A stretch of 64,000 nucleotides of DNA from Marinomonas arctica (GTDB lineage: Bacteria > Pseudomonadota > Gammaproteobacteria > Pseudomonadales > Marinomonadaceae): positions 1-64,000 of the forward strand of contig NZ_QHJF01000029.1 of NCBI RefSeq assembly GCF_003259225.1, written 5' to 3'. The translations under genes were made by a program, and so were the position numbers. The stretch's first letter is position 1. Every line of letters begins with the position of its first letter. Shown in pieces: positions 55,124-63,713 of this stretch. The notes below the pieces were generated by a model. That model did no database searches, had not been told where the DNA came from, and was given only the letters and a program-made list of their open reading frames with translations.

Positions 55124-55156
55124 CGATCATCCTCGATATTCAATATAATTAATTTT

Positions 55157-55222
55157 CAATCATTATCAAGCACTATTAATCATATATTATCAAAAAAGAT
55201 AAAAAATGCTTGAAAATGATTG
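55157..55222. promoter_or_regulatory. Inverted 16-bp sites and promoter in the rhaR-rhaD region
   Basis: CAATCATTATCAAGCA (55157-55172) and TGCTTGAAAATGATTG (55207-55222) are inverted copies with one mismatch in 16. The second overlaps a -35 TTGAAA (55210-55215); with a 16-bp spacer a -10 TAGTAT follows at 55232-55237 toward rhaD. They are plausible RhaR operators. Confidence 0.6.
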
Positions 55223-55357
55223 TTTTTGTTTTAGTATGAAGGTTATCGATCATTCTAACCCGCTGGTTGTGCATAACAAAAATAAATTTAAGTCTTTATT
55301 AAATAGCCATGAAACAAAGTTTTACGCTATTAAATAGGCAATACTTGAGGTTAAACG

Positions 55358-57448
55358 ATGTCTACTAACTTACTCCCTATTCTTTGGAATGACGCGGATG
55401 CGTCTCTTCTAAGTGAAGCTGAATTATTGCAATATCGATCAAACTTGCTTGGTTCTGACATGCGCGTAACCAACTACGGCGGCGGCAATACCTCAGCAAA
55501 GCTGCAAATGAAGGACCCTCTCACGGGTGAAAAAACCACCGTATTATGGGTAAAAGGTTCTGGTGGCGATATTGGTTCAATGGGATTGGATGGCTTTTCC
55601 ACTCTTTATATGGACAAATTGAATCAGCTTTTACCACTGTATCGCGGACTTGAGTTTGAAGATGAGATGGTCGCTTACCTTCCGCATTGTACTTACAACC
55701 TAAACGCCCGCGCCGCCAGCATTGATACGCCACTTCATGCTTATTTACCTTATCTTCACGTCGATCATCTTCACCCTGACGCCGTGATTGCGATCGCAGC
55801 AAGCAAAAACAGCAAGCAACTTACAGAAGACATTTTTAACGGTGACATTGGCTGGCTTCCATGGCGTCGACCAGGTTTTCAGTTAGGCATGGATTTGCAT
55901 AAAATCGCCACCGAAAATCCGCATTTAAAAGGCGTCGTACTGGAAAGCCATGGTCTTTTTACCTGGGCTAATGACAACAAAGACTGCTACCTCAACTCAC
56001 TGAATATTATTAACAAAGCACAAACTTGGCTAGAAGAACAAAGTGCTGGCAAAGCCGCCTTTGGTGGTGAGCGATTTAACACATTACCAGACGACAAACG
56101 CCAACAAGTGGTTTCAAGCTTAATGCCACTGATTCGTGGTAAAACCAGCGAGAAACAACGTCAAATTGGTCACTTCAATGCGTCCGACGAAGTATTGCAG
56201 TTCGTTAACTCTAAAGATCTAGATCGTCTTGCAAAGCTGGGGACCTCCTGCCCTGACCATTTCTTGCGCACTAAGATTCGTCCTTTTGTGGTCAATTACA
56301 ATCCAGAAACTGACAACCTTGATGAAGTAATCGAATCATTGGACCAAAGCCTTGCAGAATACCGTGAAGATTACGCCGGTTACTACAACCGCTGCAAACG
56401 CGATAACAGCCCAGCCATGCGCGATCCAAATCCCGTCATTTACTTGATCCCAGGGGTGGGTATGCTGTCTTTTGCCAAAGACAAAGCCACCGCTCGTATC
56501 GCGGGGGAATTCTACGTAAACGCCATCAATGTCATGCGCGGTGCAGACAGCGTCAGCGAATACGTCGGCCTACCAGAACAAGAAGCCTTCGACATTGAAT
56601 ACTGGCTATTAGAAGAAGCCAAGCTGCAACGTATGCCAAAACCCAAATCCTTAGCGGGTCATATCGCCTTGGTGACTGGTGCGGCTGGCGGTATTGGCCT
56701 GGCGACAGCAAAACGTCTCGCCAAAGAAGGCGCCAACATCGTATTGATGGACATAGACGAAGACGCTCTGCAAACCGCCCAGGCGAATATGAACAGCGAG
56801 TTTGGCAAAGATTGCGCCTCTAGCATCAAGATGGATGTGACCAATGAAGACGATGTCATCCGCGCGGTGAAGCATTGCGCAGTAGCCTTTGGCGGTTTAG
56901 ATATTGTTGTTTCCAACGCCGGTATAGCCTCTTCCGCGCCCTTAGAAGAAACCACTCTTGCTCTGTGGAATAAAAACCAAAGCATCTTATCGACAGGTTA
57001 CTTCTTGGTTGCTCGTGAAGCCTTTAGTCTGCTAAAACAACAGAATATGGGTGGCAACATGGTGTTTATCGCCAGTAAAAACGGTTTGGTTGCCAGTGCC
57101 AATGCCAGCGCCTATTGCGTCGCAAAAGCCGCTGAAATCCAGCTTGCTCGCTGCGTTGCCCTAGAAGGCGCACCGCTTGGCATTCGTTCAAACGTGGTTA
57201 ACCCAGATGCGGTTTTACGCGGTTCAAAAATCTGGACTGGCAAATGGAAAGAAGAAAGAGCCAGTGCTTACAAACTCTCAACCGATGATTTGGAAGAACA
57301 CTACCGCCAACGCAGCATGCTGAAGCTAAATGTATTCCCTGAAGACATTGCGGAAGCCATTTACTTCTTTGCGTCAGAGGCATCCTCTAAATCGACGGGG
57401 AATATTCTGAATGTCGATGCGGGTCACGCGCCGTCTTTTACTCGCTAA
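55358..57448 (+). CDS. rhaD: Bifunctional rhamnulose-1-phosphate aldolase/short-chain dehydrogenase
   Basis: This 696-residue protein combines an N-terminal class II aldolase (residues about 1-420, with HLHPDAVIAIAASKN and the zinc-ligand region LESHGLFTW) and a C-terminal short-chain dehydrogenase (from about 430; TGAAGGIG cofactor motif, SNAG, YCVAK catalytic pair). The aldolase splits rhamnulose 1-phosphate into dihydroxyacetone phosphate and L-lactaldehyde, and the dehydrogenase half is thought to convert lactaldehyde. TTGAGG precedes the ATG. It is divergent from rhaR and followed by rhaI. Confidence 0.94.
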   Translation: MSTNLLPILWNDADASLLSEAELLQYRSNLLGSDMRVTNYGGGNTSAKLQMKDPLTGEKTTVLWVKGSGGDIGSMGLDGFSTLYMDKLNQLLPLYRGLEFEDEMVAYLPHCTYNLNARAASIDTPLHAYLPYLHVDHLHPDAVIAIAASKNSKQLTEDIFNGDIGWLPWRRPGFQLGMDLHKIATENPHLKGVVLESHGLFTWANDNKDCYLNSLNIINKAQTWLEEQSAGKAAFGGERFNTLPDDKRQQVVSSLMPLIRGKTSEKQRQIGHFNASDEVLQFVNSKDLDRLAKLGTSCPDHFLRTKIRPFVVNYNPETDNLDEVIESLDQSLAEYREDYAGYYNRCKRDNSPAMRDPNPVIYLIPGVGMLSFAKDKATARIAGEFYVNAINVMRGADSVSEYVGLPEQEAFDIEYWLLEEAKLQRMPKPKSLAGHIALVTGAAGGIGLATAKRLAKEGANIVLMDIDEDALQTAQANMNSEFGKDCASSIKMDVTNEDDVIRAVKHCAVAFGGLDIVVSNAGIASSAPLEETTLALWNKNQSILSTGYFLVAREAFSLLKQQNMGGNMVFIASKNGLVASANASAYCVAKAAEIQLARCVALEGAPLGIRSNVVNPDAVLRGSKIWTGKWKEERASAYKLSTDDLEEHYRQRSMLKLNVFPEDIAEAIYFFASEASSKSTGNILNVDAGHAPSFTR

Positions 57449-57535
57449 CGACGGTAGATATTTACTCAAAGACCTTTGCACGCGCTATCATCGTCGCAAA
57501 GGTCTCGATTAAAAGAACAATAAAAAGGAATCACC

Positions 57536-58828
57536 ATGAAACAATTAATTGATCAAAACTGGCTGCAAGAACATAACGCTAAGCAAGAAGCCGCGGTTAT
57601 CAGTGATTACAATGCGCTAGCAGAAAAACTGGAACGTTCAGGTATTAAAATCGATACTATTTTGGAACAAGCTAAGCAATTTACCGTCGCCGTTCCCTCT
57701 TGGGGAGTGGGCACAGGTGGTACGCGCTTCGCCCGTTTTCCAGGCAAAGGCGAACCACGCAATATCTTCGAAAAACTTGACGATTGCTCGGTTATTCAAC
57801 TGCTATCACAAGCCACGCCAGCCGTGTCCCTGCACATTCCTTGGGACAGACCAAAAGATCCAAGCGAACTACGCCAATACGCTGAGCAATATGGTTTGCA
57901 TTTTGACGCAATGAACTCCAACACCTTTCAAGATCAAATTGGCCAAGAAGAATCGTACAAATTTGGTAGTTTGACACACACCAACAAAGCCGTGCGCGAA
58001 CAAGCCATTGCTCACAACATTGACGTGGTGGAACTAGGCCAAAAGCTCGGATCAAAAGCCCTGACTGTTTGGGTAGGCGATGGTTCTAACTTCCCCGGCC
58101 AACAACACTTTAAAAACAGCTTCACGCATTATTTAGACAGCATCAAAGCCGTTTACAACAGCCTGCCAGACGATTGGAACATGCTGCTGGAACACAAAAT
58201 CTTTGAACCCGCTTTCTACTCAACTGTGATTCAAGACTGGGGTAGCAGCTACCTTGCCGCAAAAGAAACCGGCGAGCGCTGTTTGTCTCTCGTGGATTTG
58301 GGCCACCATGCGCCGAACGTCAACATCGAAATGATCGTCAGCCGTCTTGCGCAATTCGGCAAGCTGGGCGGGTTCCATTTCAACGACAGTAAATACGGCG
58401 ACGATGATTTGGACAGCGGCTCTATCAACCCTTACCAACTGTTCTTGATCTTCAACGAATTGACCGACATTCGCGTACAAGACCCGTCTTACAGTCCATT
58501 CTATATGTTGGATCAATCACACAACGTCACCGACCCAGTGGAAAGCTTGATGTACAGCGCTGCGGAAGTGCAACGCGCCTTTGTGAAAAGCTTATTAGTC
58601 GATCGCAACGCCTTAACACAATATCAAGAAGCAAACGACGCCATGATGGCACAGGCCAGCTTAAAACAAGCTTATAACCTAGATGTTGAGCCCATATTGC
58701 AAATGGCACGCCTCCAGGCCGGAGGCGCCATCGATCCAGTAAGCTGTTACCGTGCTAGCGGCTATCGCGCCGCCGTCGCCAAGGCTCGTCCTGCAGATCC
58801 GAATAAAACGGGCTCAGGAATTGTGTAA
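57536..58828 (+). CDS. rhaI: L-rhamnose isomerase, rhizobial/Bacillus type
   Basis: This 430-residue TIM-barrel enzyme converts L-rhamnose to L-rhamnulose. Conserved stretches are AVPSWGVGTGGTRFARFPG, LTVWVGDGSNFPGQ and HFNDSKYGDDDLDSGSINP, the last two with the metal-ligand Asp/His residues. It belongs to the RhaI group known from rhizobia and Bacillus, only distantly related to E. coli RhaA. AAAGGAATC precedes the ATG. It lies 87 bp after rhaD in the same operon and is followed by a terminator. Confidence 0.93.
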   Translation: MKQLIDQNWLQEHNAKQEAAVISDYNALAEKLERSGIKIDTILEQAKQFTVAVPSWGVGTGGTRFARFPGKGEPRNIFEKLDDCSVIQLLSQATPAVSLHIPWDRPKDPSELRQYAEQYGLHFDAMNSNTFQDQIGQEESYKFGSLTHTNKAVREQAIAHNIDVVELGQKLGSKALTVWVGDGSNFPGQQHFKNSFTHYLDSIKAVYNSLPDDWNMLLEHKIFEPAFYSTVIQDWGSSYLAAKETGERCLSLVDLGHHAPNVNIEMIVSRLAQFGKLGGFHFNDSKYGDDDLDSGSINPYQLFLIFNELTDIRVQDPSYSPFYMLDQSHNVTDPVESLMYSAAEVQRAFVKSLLVDRNALTQYQEANDAMMAQASLKQAYNLDVEPILQMARLQAGGAIDPVSCYRASGYRAAVAKARPADPNKTGSGIV

Positions 58829-58857
58829 AAACAATAAACAAGACTCTGATCGCCCCC

Positions 58858-58891
58858 AAAATATAGCGCTCAAATGAGGCTATATTTTTTT
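58858..58891 (+). terminator. Terminator downstream of rhaI
   Basis: AAATATAGC (58858-58866) and GCTATATTT (58879-58887) with a T-run separate the rhaDI unit from the GH105-TRAP unit. The next 140 bp are very A/T-rich and probably hold the GH105 promoter. Confidence 0.75.
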
Positions 58892-59030
58892 GGCAAAATT
58901 AATTTTAGAAACGATGTTTTAATAAAAATATATTTTTATAAATAAAAATTAAAATCATAGTTTTAAACGAAATTATTATGACCTATATTTAACCAAGACA
59001 AGAAAATCCAGAATAATAAAAGGATTGAAA

Positions 59031-60149
59031 ATGCACACATTATTAAGTCAACCAACCTATGTCATGCCAAAGGCACGTACCATAGAACTGATCGAGCGAC
59101 TCACCGACAATCTTATCAACATTGAAGATACTACTGGCGATTTTTTGCTGCGCCTTGAAGATGGTCGTGTCATCGATACCAAAGGCTGGGCTGGCTGGGA
59201 GTGGACTCATGGAATAGGTTTATATGGCTTGTTCAAATACTGGCAAACCACCAATGATCACAAAACATTAAACATCATTCACGATTGGTTCGAGCAACGT
59301 CTAAGCGAAGGCACACCAACCAAAAACATCAACACGGTGGCCCCCTTTTTAACCTTGGCGTGTTTGCATGAACGGACACCAAAAGAATCTTGGATTCCGT
59401 ATCTAGAAGAATGGGCTGAATGGGTAATGTACGACATGCCACGCGTACAAGAAGGCGGTTTGCAGCACATCGTTTACAACAGCGTGAACCACAATCAAAT
59501 GTGGGACGACACCTTAATGATGAGTGTTTTACCTCTCGCTAAAATCGGTACATTGCTTAATAAGCCCGAGTATGTCGAAGAAGCGAAATACCAGTTTTTA
59601 ACCCATATTCAATACCTAATGGACACGAAAAGCGGCCTGTGGTTTCACGGCTGGACGTTTGAAGGCAACCACAACTTTGCCAAGGCCCTATGGGCTCGTG
59701 GTAATAGCTGGATCACCATCGTCATTCCAGAATTCATCGAATTATTAGATTTGGCCGAAAGTGACCCAATTCGTCGCTTCTTGCTATCGACGCTGGAACG
59801 ACAAGTGAAAGCCCTGAGCGAGCTGCAACACAGCGATGGTCTTTGGCACACCTTGTTAGACGATAACAGCACTTACCTAGAAGCTTCCGCATCGGCTGGA
59901 TTTGCGTATGGCATCTTAAAAGCGGTACGTAAACGCTACCTATCTAAGGATTATTTGCCTATGGCTGAAAAAGCCATCAAAGCCGTTTGTAGCAACATAA
60001 ACGAGCAAGGCGAACTGCAAAATACCTCGTTTGGTACCGCCATGGGGAACGATCTAGAGTATTACAAAAACATCAAAATCACCGCCATGCCTTATGGGCA
60101 AGCCATGGCGATTTTGTGTCTTAGCGAATATTTACGTCGCTATATCTAG
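59031..60149 (+). CDS. GH105 unsaturated rhamnogalacturonyl hydrolase-like enzyme
   Basis: This 372-residue cytoplasmic enzyme has the (alpha/alpha)6 barrel of GH105 (PF07470). The catalytic Asp pair lies in MWDDTLMM (D159-D160, counting from the ATG at 59031), matching the essential Asp of YteR. Such enzymes release the unsaturated uronic acid from rhamnogalacturonan- or ulvan-derived disaccharides by hydrating the double bond, freeing rhamnose. No signal peptide, so the substrate must be imported, probably by the TRAP system next door. AAAAGGATTG precedes the ATG. Confidence 0.9.
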   Translation: MHTLLSQPTYVMPKARTIELIERLTDNLINIEDTTGDFLLRLEDGRVIDTKGWAGWEWTHGIGLYGLFKYWQTTNDHKTLNIIHDWFEQRLSEGTPTKNINTVAPFLTLACLHERTPKESWIPYLEEWAEWVMYDMPRVQEGGLQHIVYNSVNHNQMWDDTLMMSVLPLAKIGTLLNKPEYVEEAKYQFLTHIQYLMDTKSGLWFHGWTFEGNHNFAKALWARGNSWITIVIPEFIELLDLAESDPIRRFLLSTLERQVKALSELQHSDGLWHTLLDDNSTYLEASASAGFAYGILKAVRKRYLSKDYLPMAEKAIKAVCSNINEQGELQNTSFGTAMGNDLEYYKNIKITAMPYGQAMAILCLSEYLRRYI

Positions 60150-60217
60150 CAATCCGCTAGGGAAAAAACGAACCCTCTATTTCTTAAAACGACAATAAAG
60201 ATAAAAAGGATAAGAAA

Positions 60218-61204
60218 ATGAAACTTAAACGACTTAGTACCGCATTAACCCTTATTGGCTTGGGAATAACGTCTGCATCAGCCTACGCGGAAAATTTGCG
60301 CTTCGGTTATGCCAGCAACGCCACTCCAACCGTTGAAGCAATGAAAAAATTTGCTGAATTGGTCGATCAAAAAACCCAAGGCGATGTTACCGTCACCTTT
60401 TTCCCTGACAGCCAACTGGGTGGCGAGCGGGAAATGGTCGAACTACTACAAGCAGGCTTATTGGATATGACCAAAGTCAGTGGTGGCCTCATGGAAAGTT
60501 TTGCCCCGGTTTATGGCGTTTTCTCTATGCCTTATCTATTTGACAGCCAAGCGCATTTTTACAAAGTCATGGACAATCCAGACATCACTACACCAATTTA
60601 TGAGTCTTCAAAAGACCAAGGCATTTTAGGGCTAACCTACTACGACAGCGGCGCACGCAGCTTTTATACGTCCGAAAAAATCATCCGCAGCGTGGACGAC
60701 CTTAAGGGTCTAAAAATACGCGTCATGCAAAGTCCAACCTCTATTAAAATGGTCAAAATGCTGGGAGGCTCGCCTATCGCTATGGGGCAAGCTGACGTCT
60801 ATTCGTCTATTCAACAGGGGGTATTAGATGGCGCAGAAAACAACGAATTTGCCTTGACCATTGCTCGCCACGCCGAGGTCGCTAAACATTTTTCCTATGA
60901 CCTACACTCAAGGGTACCAGATGTACTATTGATATCTAACGCGACCATGCAGCGTTTGAATCCAGACCAACAAACGGCGGTGCGAGAAGCCGCAAAAGAA
61001 TCCACAGAATTCCATAAGCAAGTGTGGGCGCAAGCGGTCAATGACGCCAAAGAGACCAGTGAAAAGCAATTTGGTGTGACCTTTTATTACCCAGATATCA
61101 GCGAATTCCAAGCCGCCGTACAGCCTATGTACGACGAGCTCAAATCTGAGCCTGAAAAATATAAGGTCTACGAAGCAATTCGCCAGCAAGCGGAGCCAAA
61201 GTAA
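60218..61204 (+). CDS. TRAP transporter substrate-binding protein (DctP)
   Basis: This 328-residue periplasmic protein has a signal peptide (about residues 1-24, SASAYA) and the DctP fold (PF03480). FPDSQLGGEREMVELLQAG and the Arg/Asp-containing RVMQSPTSIKMVKMLGGSP are the carboxylate-binding parts. Ligand carboxylates fit an unsaturated uronyl-rhamnose, consistent with the GH105 neighbour. AAAGGATAAG precedes the ATG. The stop codon shares a base with the DctQ start. Confidence 0.9.
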   Translation: MKLKRLSTALTLIGLGITSASAYAENLRFGYASNATPTVEAMKKFAELVDQKTQGDVTVTFFPDSQLGGEREMVELLQAGLLDMTKVSGGLMESFAPVYGVFSMPYLFDSQAHFYKVMDNPDITTPIYESSKDQGILGLTYYDSGARSFYTSEKIIRSVDDLKGLKIRVMQSPTSIKMVKMLGGSPIAMGQADVYSSIQQGVLDGAENNEFALTIARHAEVAKHFSYDLHSRVPDVLLISNATMQRLNPDQQTAVREAAKESTEFHKQVWAQAVNDAKETSEKQFGVTFYYPDISEFQAAVQPMYDELKSEPEKYKVYEAIRQQAEPK

Positions 61205-61722
61205 TGCCAACCATAAGACGTTTCCTAGATATATTTTTAGGGACAAGCTGCTCACTCTTACTGCTCAGCATGGTCGGTGTGCTGTGCTGGCAGGTGATCA
61301 GTCGCTACGTATTTAACGATCCTTCAACCTATACCGAAGAATTGTTGCGACTGGGATTGGTCTGGTTGTCTCTGTTAGGAGCCGCTTATTCTGCTGGCCG
61401 TGGTTCCCACATGGCCATTGATCTACTGCGCGATATTGCGCGTGGTAGGTTTCGCAAATTTCTTAAGCTGTTGGTTCCAATCAGTTTTATTATTTTCAGC
61501 GTCTATGTGCTGATCATGGGTGGCTTACATAGTATGCAGATCTCGTCCAAACAGCTCACAGCGGTATTACAACTGCCAATGTCGAGTTTTTATGCCGCGC
61601 TGCCCGTGTGCGGTGTGTTGTTGATTTTGTACGCCATTTTAAATTTGATTGATGTCATCAAAACACCTGCCGATGAAGCACCTGTAGACGACATCAAAAA
61701 ATCACTCAGTATGGGAGAATAG
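61204..61722 (+). CDS. TRAP transporter small membrane subunit (DctQ)
   Basis: This 172-residue protein has four hydrophobic segments and the DctQ signature YTEELLRLGLVWLSLLGAAY (PF04290), with GRGSHMAIDLL after it. It supports the large subunit in the inner membrane. It starts one base into the DctP stop (TAATG) and is followed 2 bp later by the DctM gene, so translation is coupled. Substrate as for the DctP protein. Confidence 0.9.
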   Translation: MPTIRRFLDIFLGTSCSLLLLSMVGVLCWQVISRYVFNDPSTYTEELLRLGLVWLSLLGAAYSAGRGSHMAIDLLRDIARGRFRKFLKLLVPISFIIFSVYVLIMGGLHSMQISSKQLTAVLQLPMSSFYAALPVCGVLLILYAILNLIDVIKTPADEAPVDDIKKSLSMGE

Positions 61723-61724
61723 AC

Positions 61725-63023
61725 ATGGCAGGTGAAGCAAGCTTAGTGCTGATTATTACCTTTTCGATCCTGTCTCTTTTAGGATTGCCTTTAGCGATTG
61801 CACTGGTGGCATCGTCTTTAGCCGCTGTTACCATGATGGTGCCCGTCGATATGGCGCTCTTCACATCAGCACAAAAAATGGTCGCCAGCTTGGACAGTTT
61901 TTCCTTATTAGCCGTACCATTTTTTATTCTCTCTGGAGTGATTATGAACTCCGGTGGTATCGCTATTCGTTTGGTGAATTTCGCTAAGCTACTGGCAGGA
62001 CGCATTCCTGGTTCCTTAGCGCAAACCAACATCGCCGGTAATGTGTTGTTTGGTTGTATTTCGGGTTCTGCGATTGCTGCATCGACCTCCATTGGTAGTG
62101 TGATGGTGCCGATTCAAGCCAAAGAAGGTTACGACCGAGCTTTTGCTGCAGCGGTTAACATTGCCTCTGCACCAACGGGCATGTTGGTGCCACCGACGAC
62201 GGCCTTTATCATTTACTCCTTGGTGTCTGGTGGTACATCAGTAGCGGCTTTGTTTTTAGGGGGTGCCGTCGCGGGTATTATTTGGGCATTAGGCTTGGTA
62301 CTGGTCACCGTTATTATTGCCAAAAAACGCAAATACCCTTTGTCGAATCGAGTAGCATTTAAAGATGCAGTTAAAATCACGCTGGATGCCATTCCTAGCT
62401 TGTTCTTAATTGTCTTTATTATTGGCGGCATTGTTATGGGCGTGGTAACACCGGTGGAAGCCTCTGGGATTGCGGTGATTTACACCATGATATTGGCGTT
62501 CTTTATCCATAAAACCACACCACTTCGCGCGCTGCCTAAGTTCCTAATCGAAACATCGCACATTACCGGCACCATCATGCTACTGTTGGCGGCATCAGCC
62601 ACCTTGTCTTTCGCCATGGCCTTTACTGGTATTCCAGCCGCCATTTCTGCCTTGATTCTGGGTATATCCAATGACCCTATCATGGTCATGTTGATCATCA
62701 ATATTTTATTGTTGGTTGTTGGCTGCTTTATGGACATTGGACCGGCGATCCTGATCTTTACCCCAATCTTATTACCGATTGCCATGAAAGTGGGCTACGA
62801 TCCTGTGCACTTTGGCGTCGTTATGATCTTCAACCTCGCCATCGGCACTATTACACCACCTGTCGGGACCGGCTTATTCGTCGGCGCTACCGTAGCCAAA
62901 GTGAAAGTGGAAAAAGTCATCGTCGCCCTCGCGCCCTTCTATCTCGTGCTCTTCAGCTTGCTTGCCGTTATTTCCTACGTGCCAATCATCACCTTGTACC
63001 TGCCATCATTATTTGGGCTTTGA
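61725..63023 (+). CDS. TRAP transporter large membrane subunit (DctM)
   Basis: This 432-residue inner-membrane protein has twelve or so hydrophobic segments and the DctM family (PF06808) signatures SGSAIAASTSIGSVMVPIQ and APTGMLVPPTTAFIIYS. It carries the substrate using the sodium gradient. GGGAGAATAG precedes the ATG. The three TRAP genes are consecutive and same-strand, downstream of GH105. In rhamnogalacturonide-using bacteria similar RhiABC-type TRAP systems are known; assignment here is by context. Confidence 0.92.
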   Translation: MAGEASLVLIITFSILSLLGLPLAIALVASSLAAVTMMVPVDMALFTSAQKMVASLDSFSLLAVPFFILSGVIMNSGGIAIRLVNFAKLLAGRIPGSLAQTNIAGNVLFGCISGSAIAASTSIGSVMVPIQAKEGYDRAFAAAVNIASAPTGMLVPPTTAFIIYSLVSGGTSVAALFLGGAVAGIIWALGLVLVTVIIAKKRKYPLSNRVAFKDAVKITLDAIPSLFLIVFIIGGIVMGVVTPVEASGIAVIYTMILAFFIHKTTPLRALPKFLIETSHITGTIMLLLAASATLSFAMAFTGIPAAISALILGISNDPIMVMLIINILLLVVGCFMDIGPAILIFTPILLPIAMKVGYDPVHFGVVMIFNLAIGTITPPVGTGLFVGATVAKVKVEKVIVALAPFYLVLFSLLAVISYVPIITLYLPSLFGL

Positions 63024-63382
63024 ATGGATAGCTTAAGGTTTTGAAATCTAGATATTGTTAGTCAAAAAAAAACGGCATAGAAGTGCTTAAACTTTTATGC
63101 TGTTTTTTTTGATAGCTGTAAATTAGCTCAGCTTACTAACTAAATATTGCCAATTTTCTTGATCATCATTGAGTACCTTTCTGAACATTTCCGGTCTACA
63201 AACCCTGTAGATTCAATTTTAATCTTTCAGCGTCCTCCATCAGACATGAGTAGACAGCTTGTCATTTTTTAACCTAAAGAGCATATTATCAACCTAGCAA
63301 TAGGTGACTATATTTTAACTTCTACCACGGTCACTTCTTTTAACGCCTTTAAAAAAACTATTATCAGCAACAAGGACGACAT
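63024..63382. other. 359-bp intergenic region after the TRAP operon
   Basis: No gene is supported. The first part carries a terminator (63064-63110) and the rest is A/T-rich DNA with the promoter of the small HTH gene, presumably near 63280-63370. AGCAACAAGGA occurs twice (63366 and 63386) on either side of the HTH start, so the ribosome site may have been copied into the start of the gene. Confidence 0.5.
63064..63110 (+). terminator. Terminator of the TRAP operon
   Basis: An A-run, ACGGCATA..., a 20-base loop, then TATGCTGT and eight T residues form a weak-stemmed but T-rich terminator, with a G-U pair in the stem. Confidence 0.65.
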
Positions 63383-63703
63383 ATGAGCAACAAGGATGGG
63401 CGAATTCCATTGAATGCCACAATACTCAAAGAACAAAGAAAACGCTGCGGCTTAAGCCAAGAAAAATTTGCAGAACAATGCCTGAAACAAGGGCTGTTGG
63501 TTTCTATGTCTTCGATTAAGCGTGCGGAATTGGGCATGAATGTACTTTATCGAACGGCAGCACACATTGCTAAATTTTACGATATCCCAGTTGAGGCACT
63601 CTTAATCGATGACACTAAAAATGACTCTTCAAACCACTCTGACGAGCACTCCCCAACAATAAGCAAGAGTGTGAATGACGGAAATACAACTCTAAACTCA
63701 TAA
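63383..63703 (+). CDS. Small HTH (XRE-type) DNA-binding protein
   Basis: This 106-residue protein has an N-terminal XRE helix-turn-helix (residues about 12-70; LKEQRKRCGLSQEKFAEQCLKQG, then SMSSIKRAELGMN and IAKFYDIPVEALLID). The HTH resembles the N-terminal domain of larger signalling regulators in gammaproteobacteria (ending NVLYRTA), but here only the HTH and a short Ser/Asp-rich tail remain. It could be a stand-alone regulator or a truncated one. GGACG precedes the ATG. It converges on the flavoprotein gene. Confidence 0.75.
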   Translation: MSNKDGRIPLNATILKEQRKRCGLSQEKFAEQCLKQGLLVSMSSIKRAELGMNVLYRTAAHIAKFYDIPVEALLIDDTKNDSSNHSDEHSPTISKSVNDGNTTLNS

Positions 63704-63713
63704 AATATTTTTA

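Noticed and set aside
63366-63396. Direct repeat AGCAACAAGGA around the HTH start
   Set aside because: Two copies of 11 bp, 20 bp apart, may be chance or a copied ribosome site. It is noted in the intergenic entry but not called a repeat feature.
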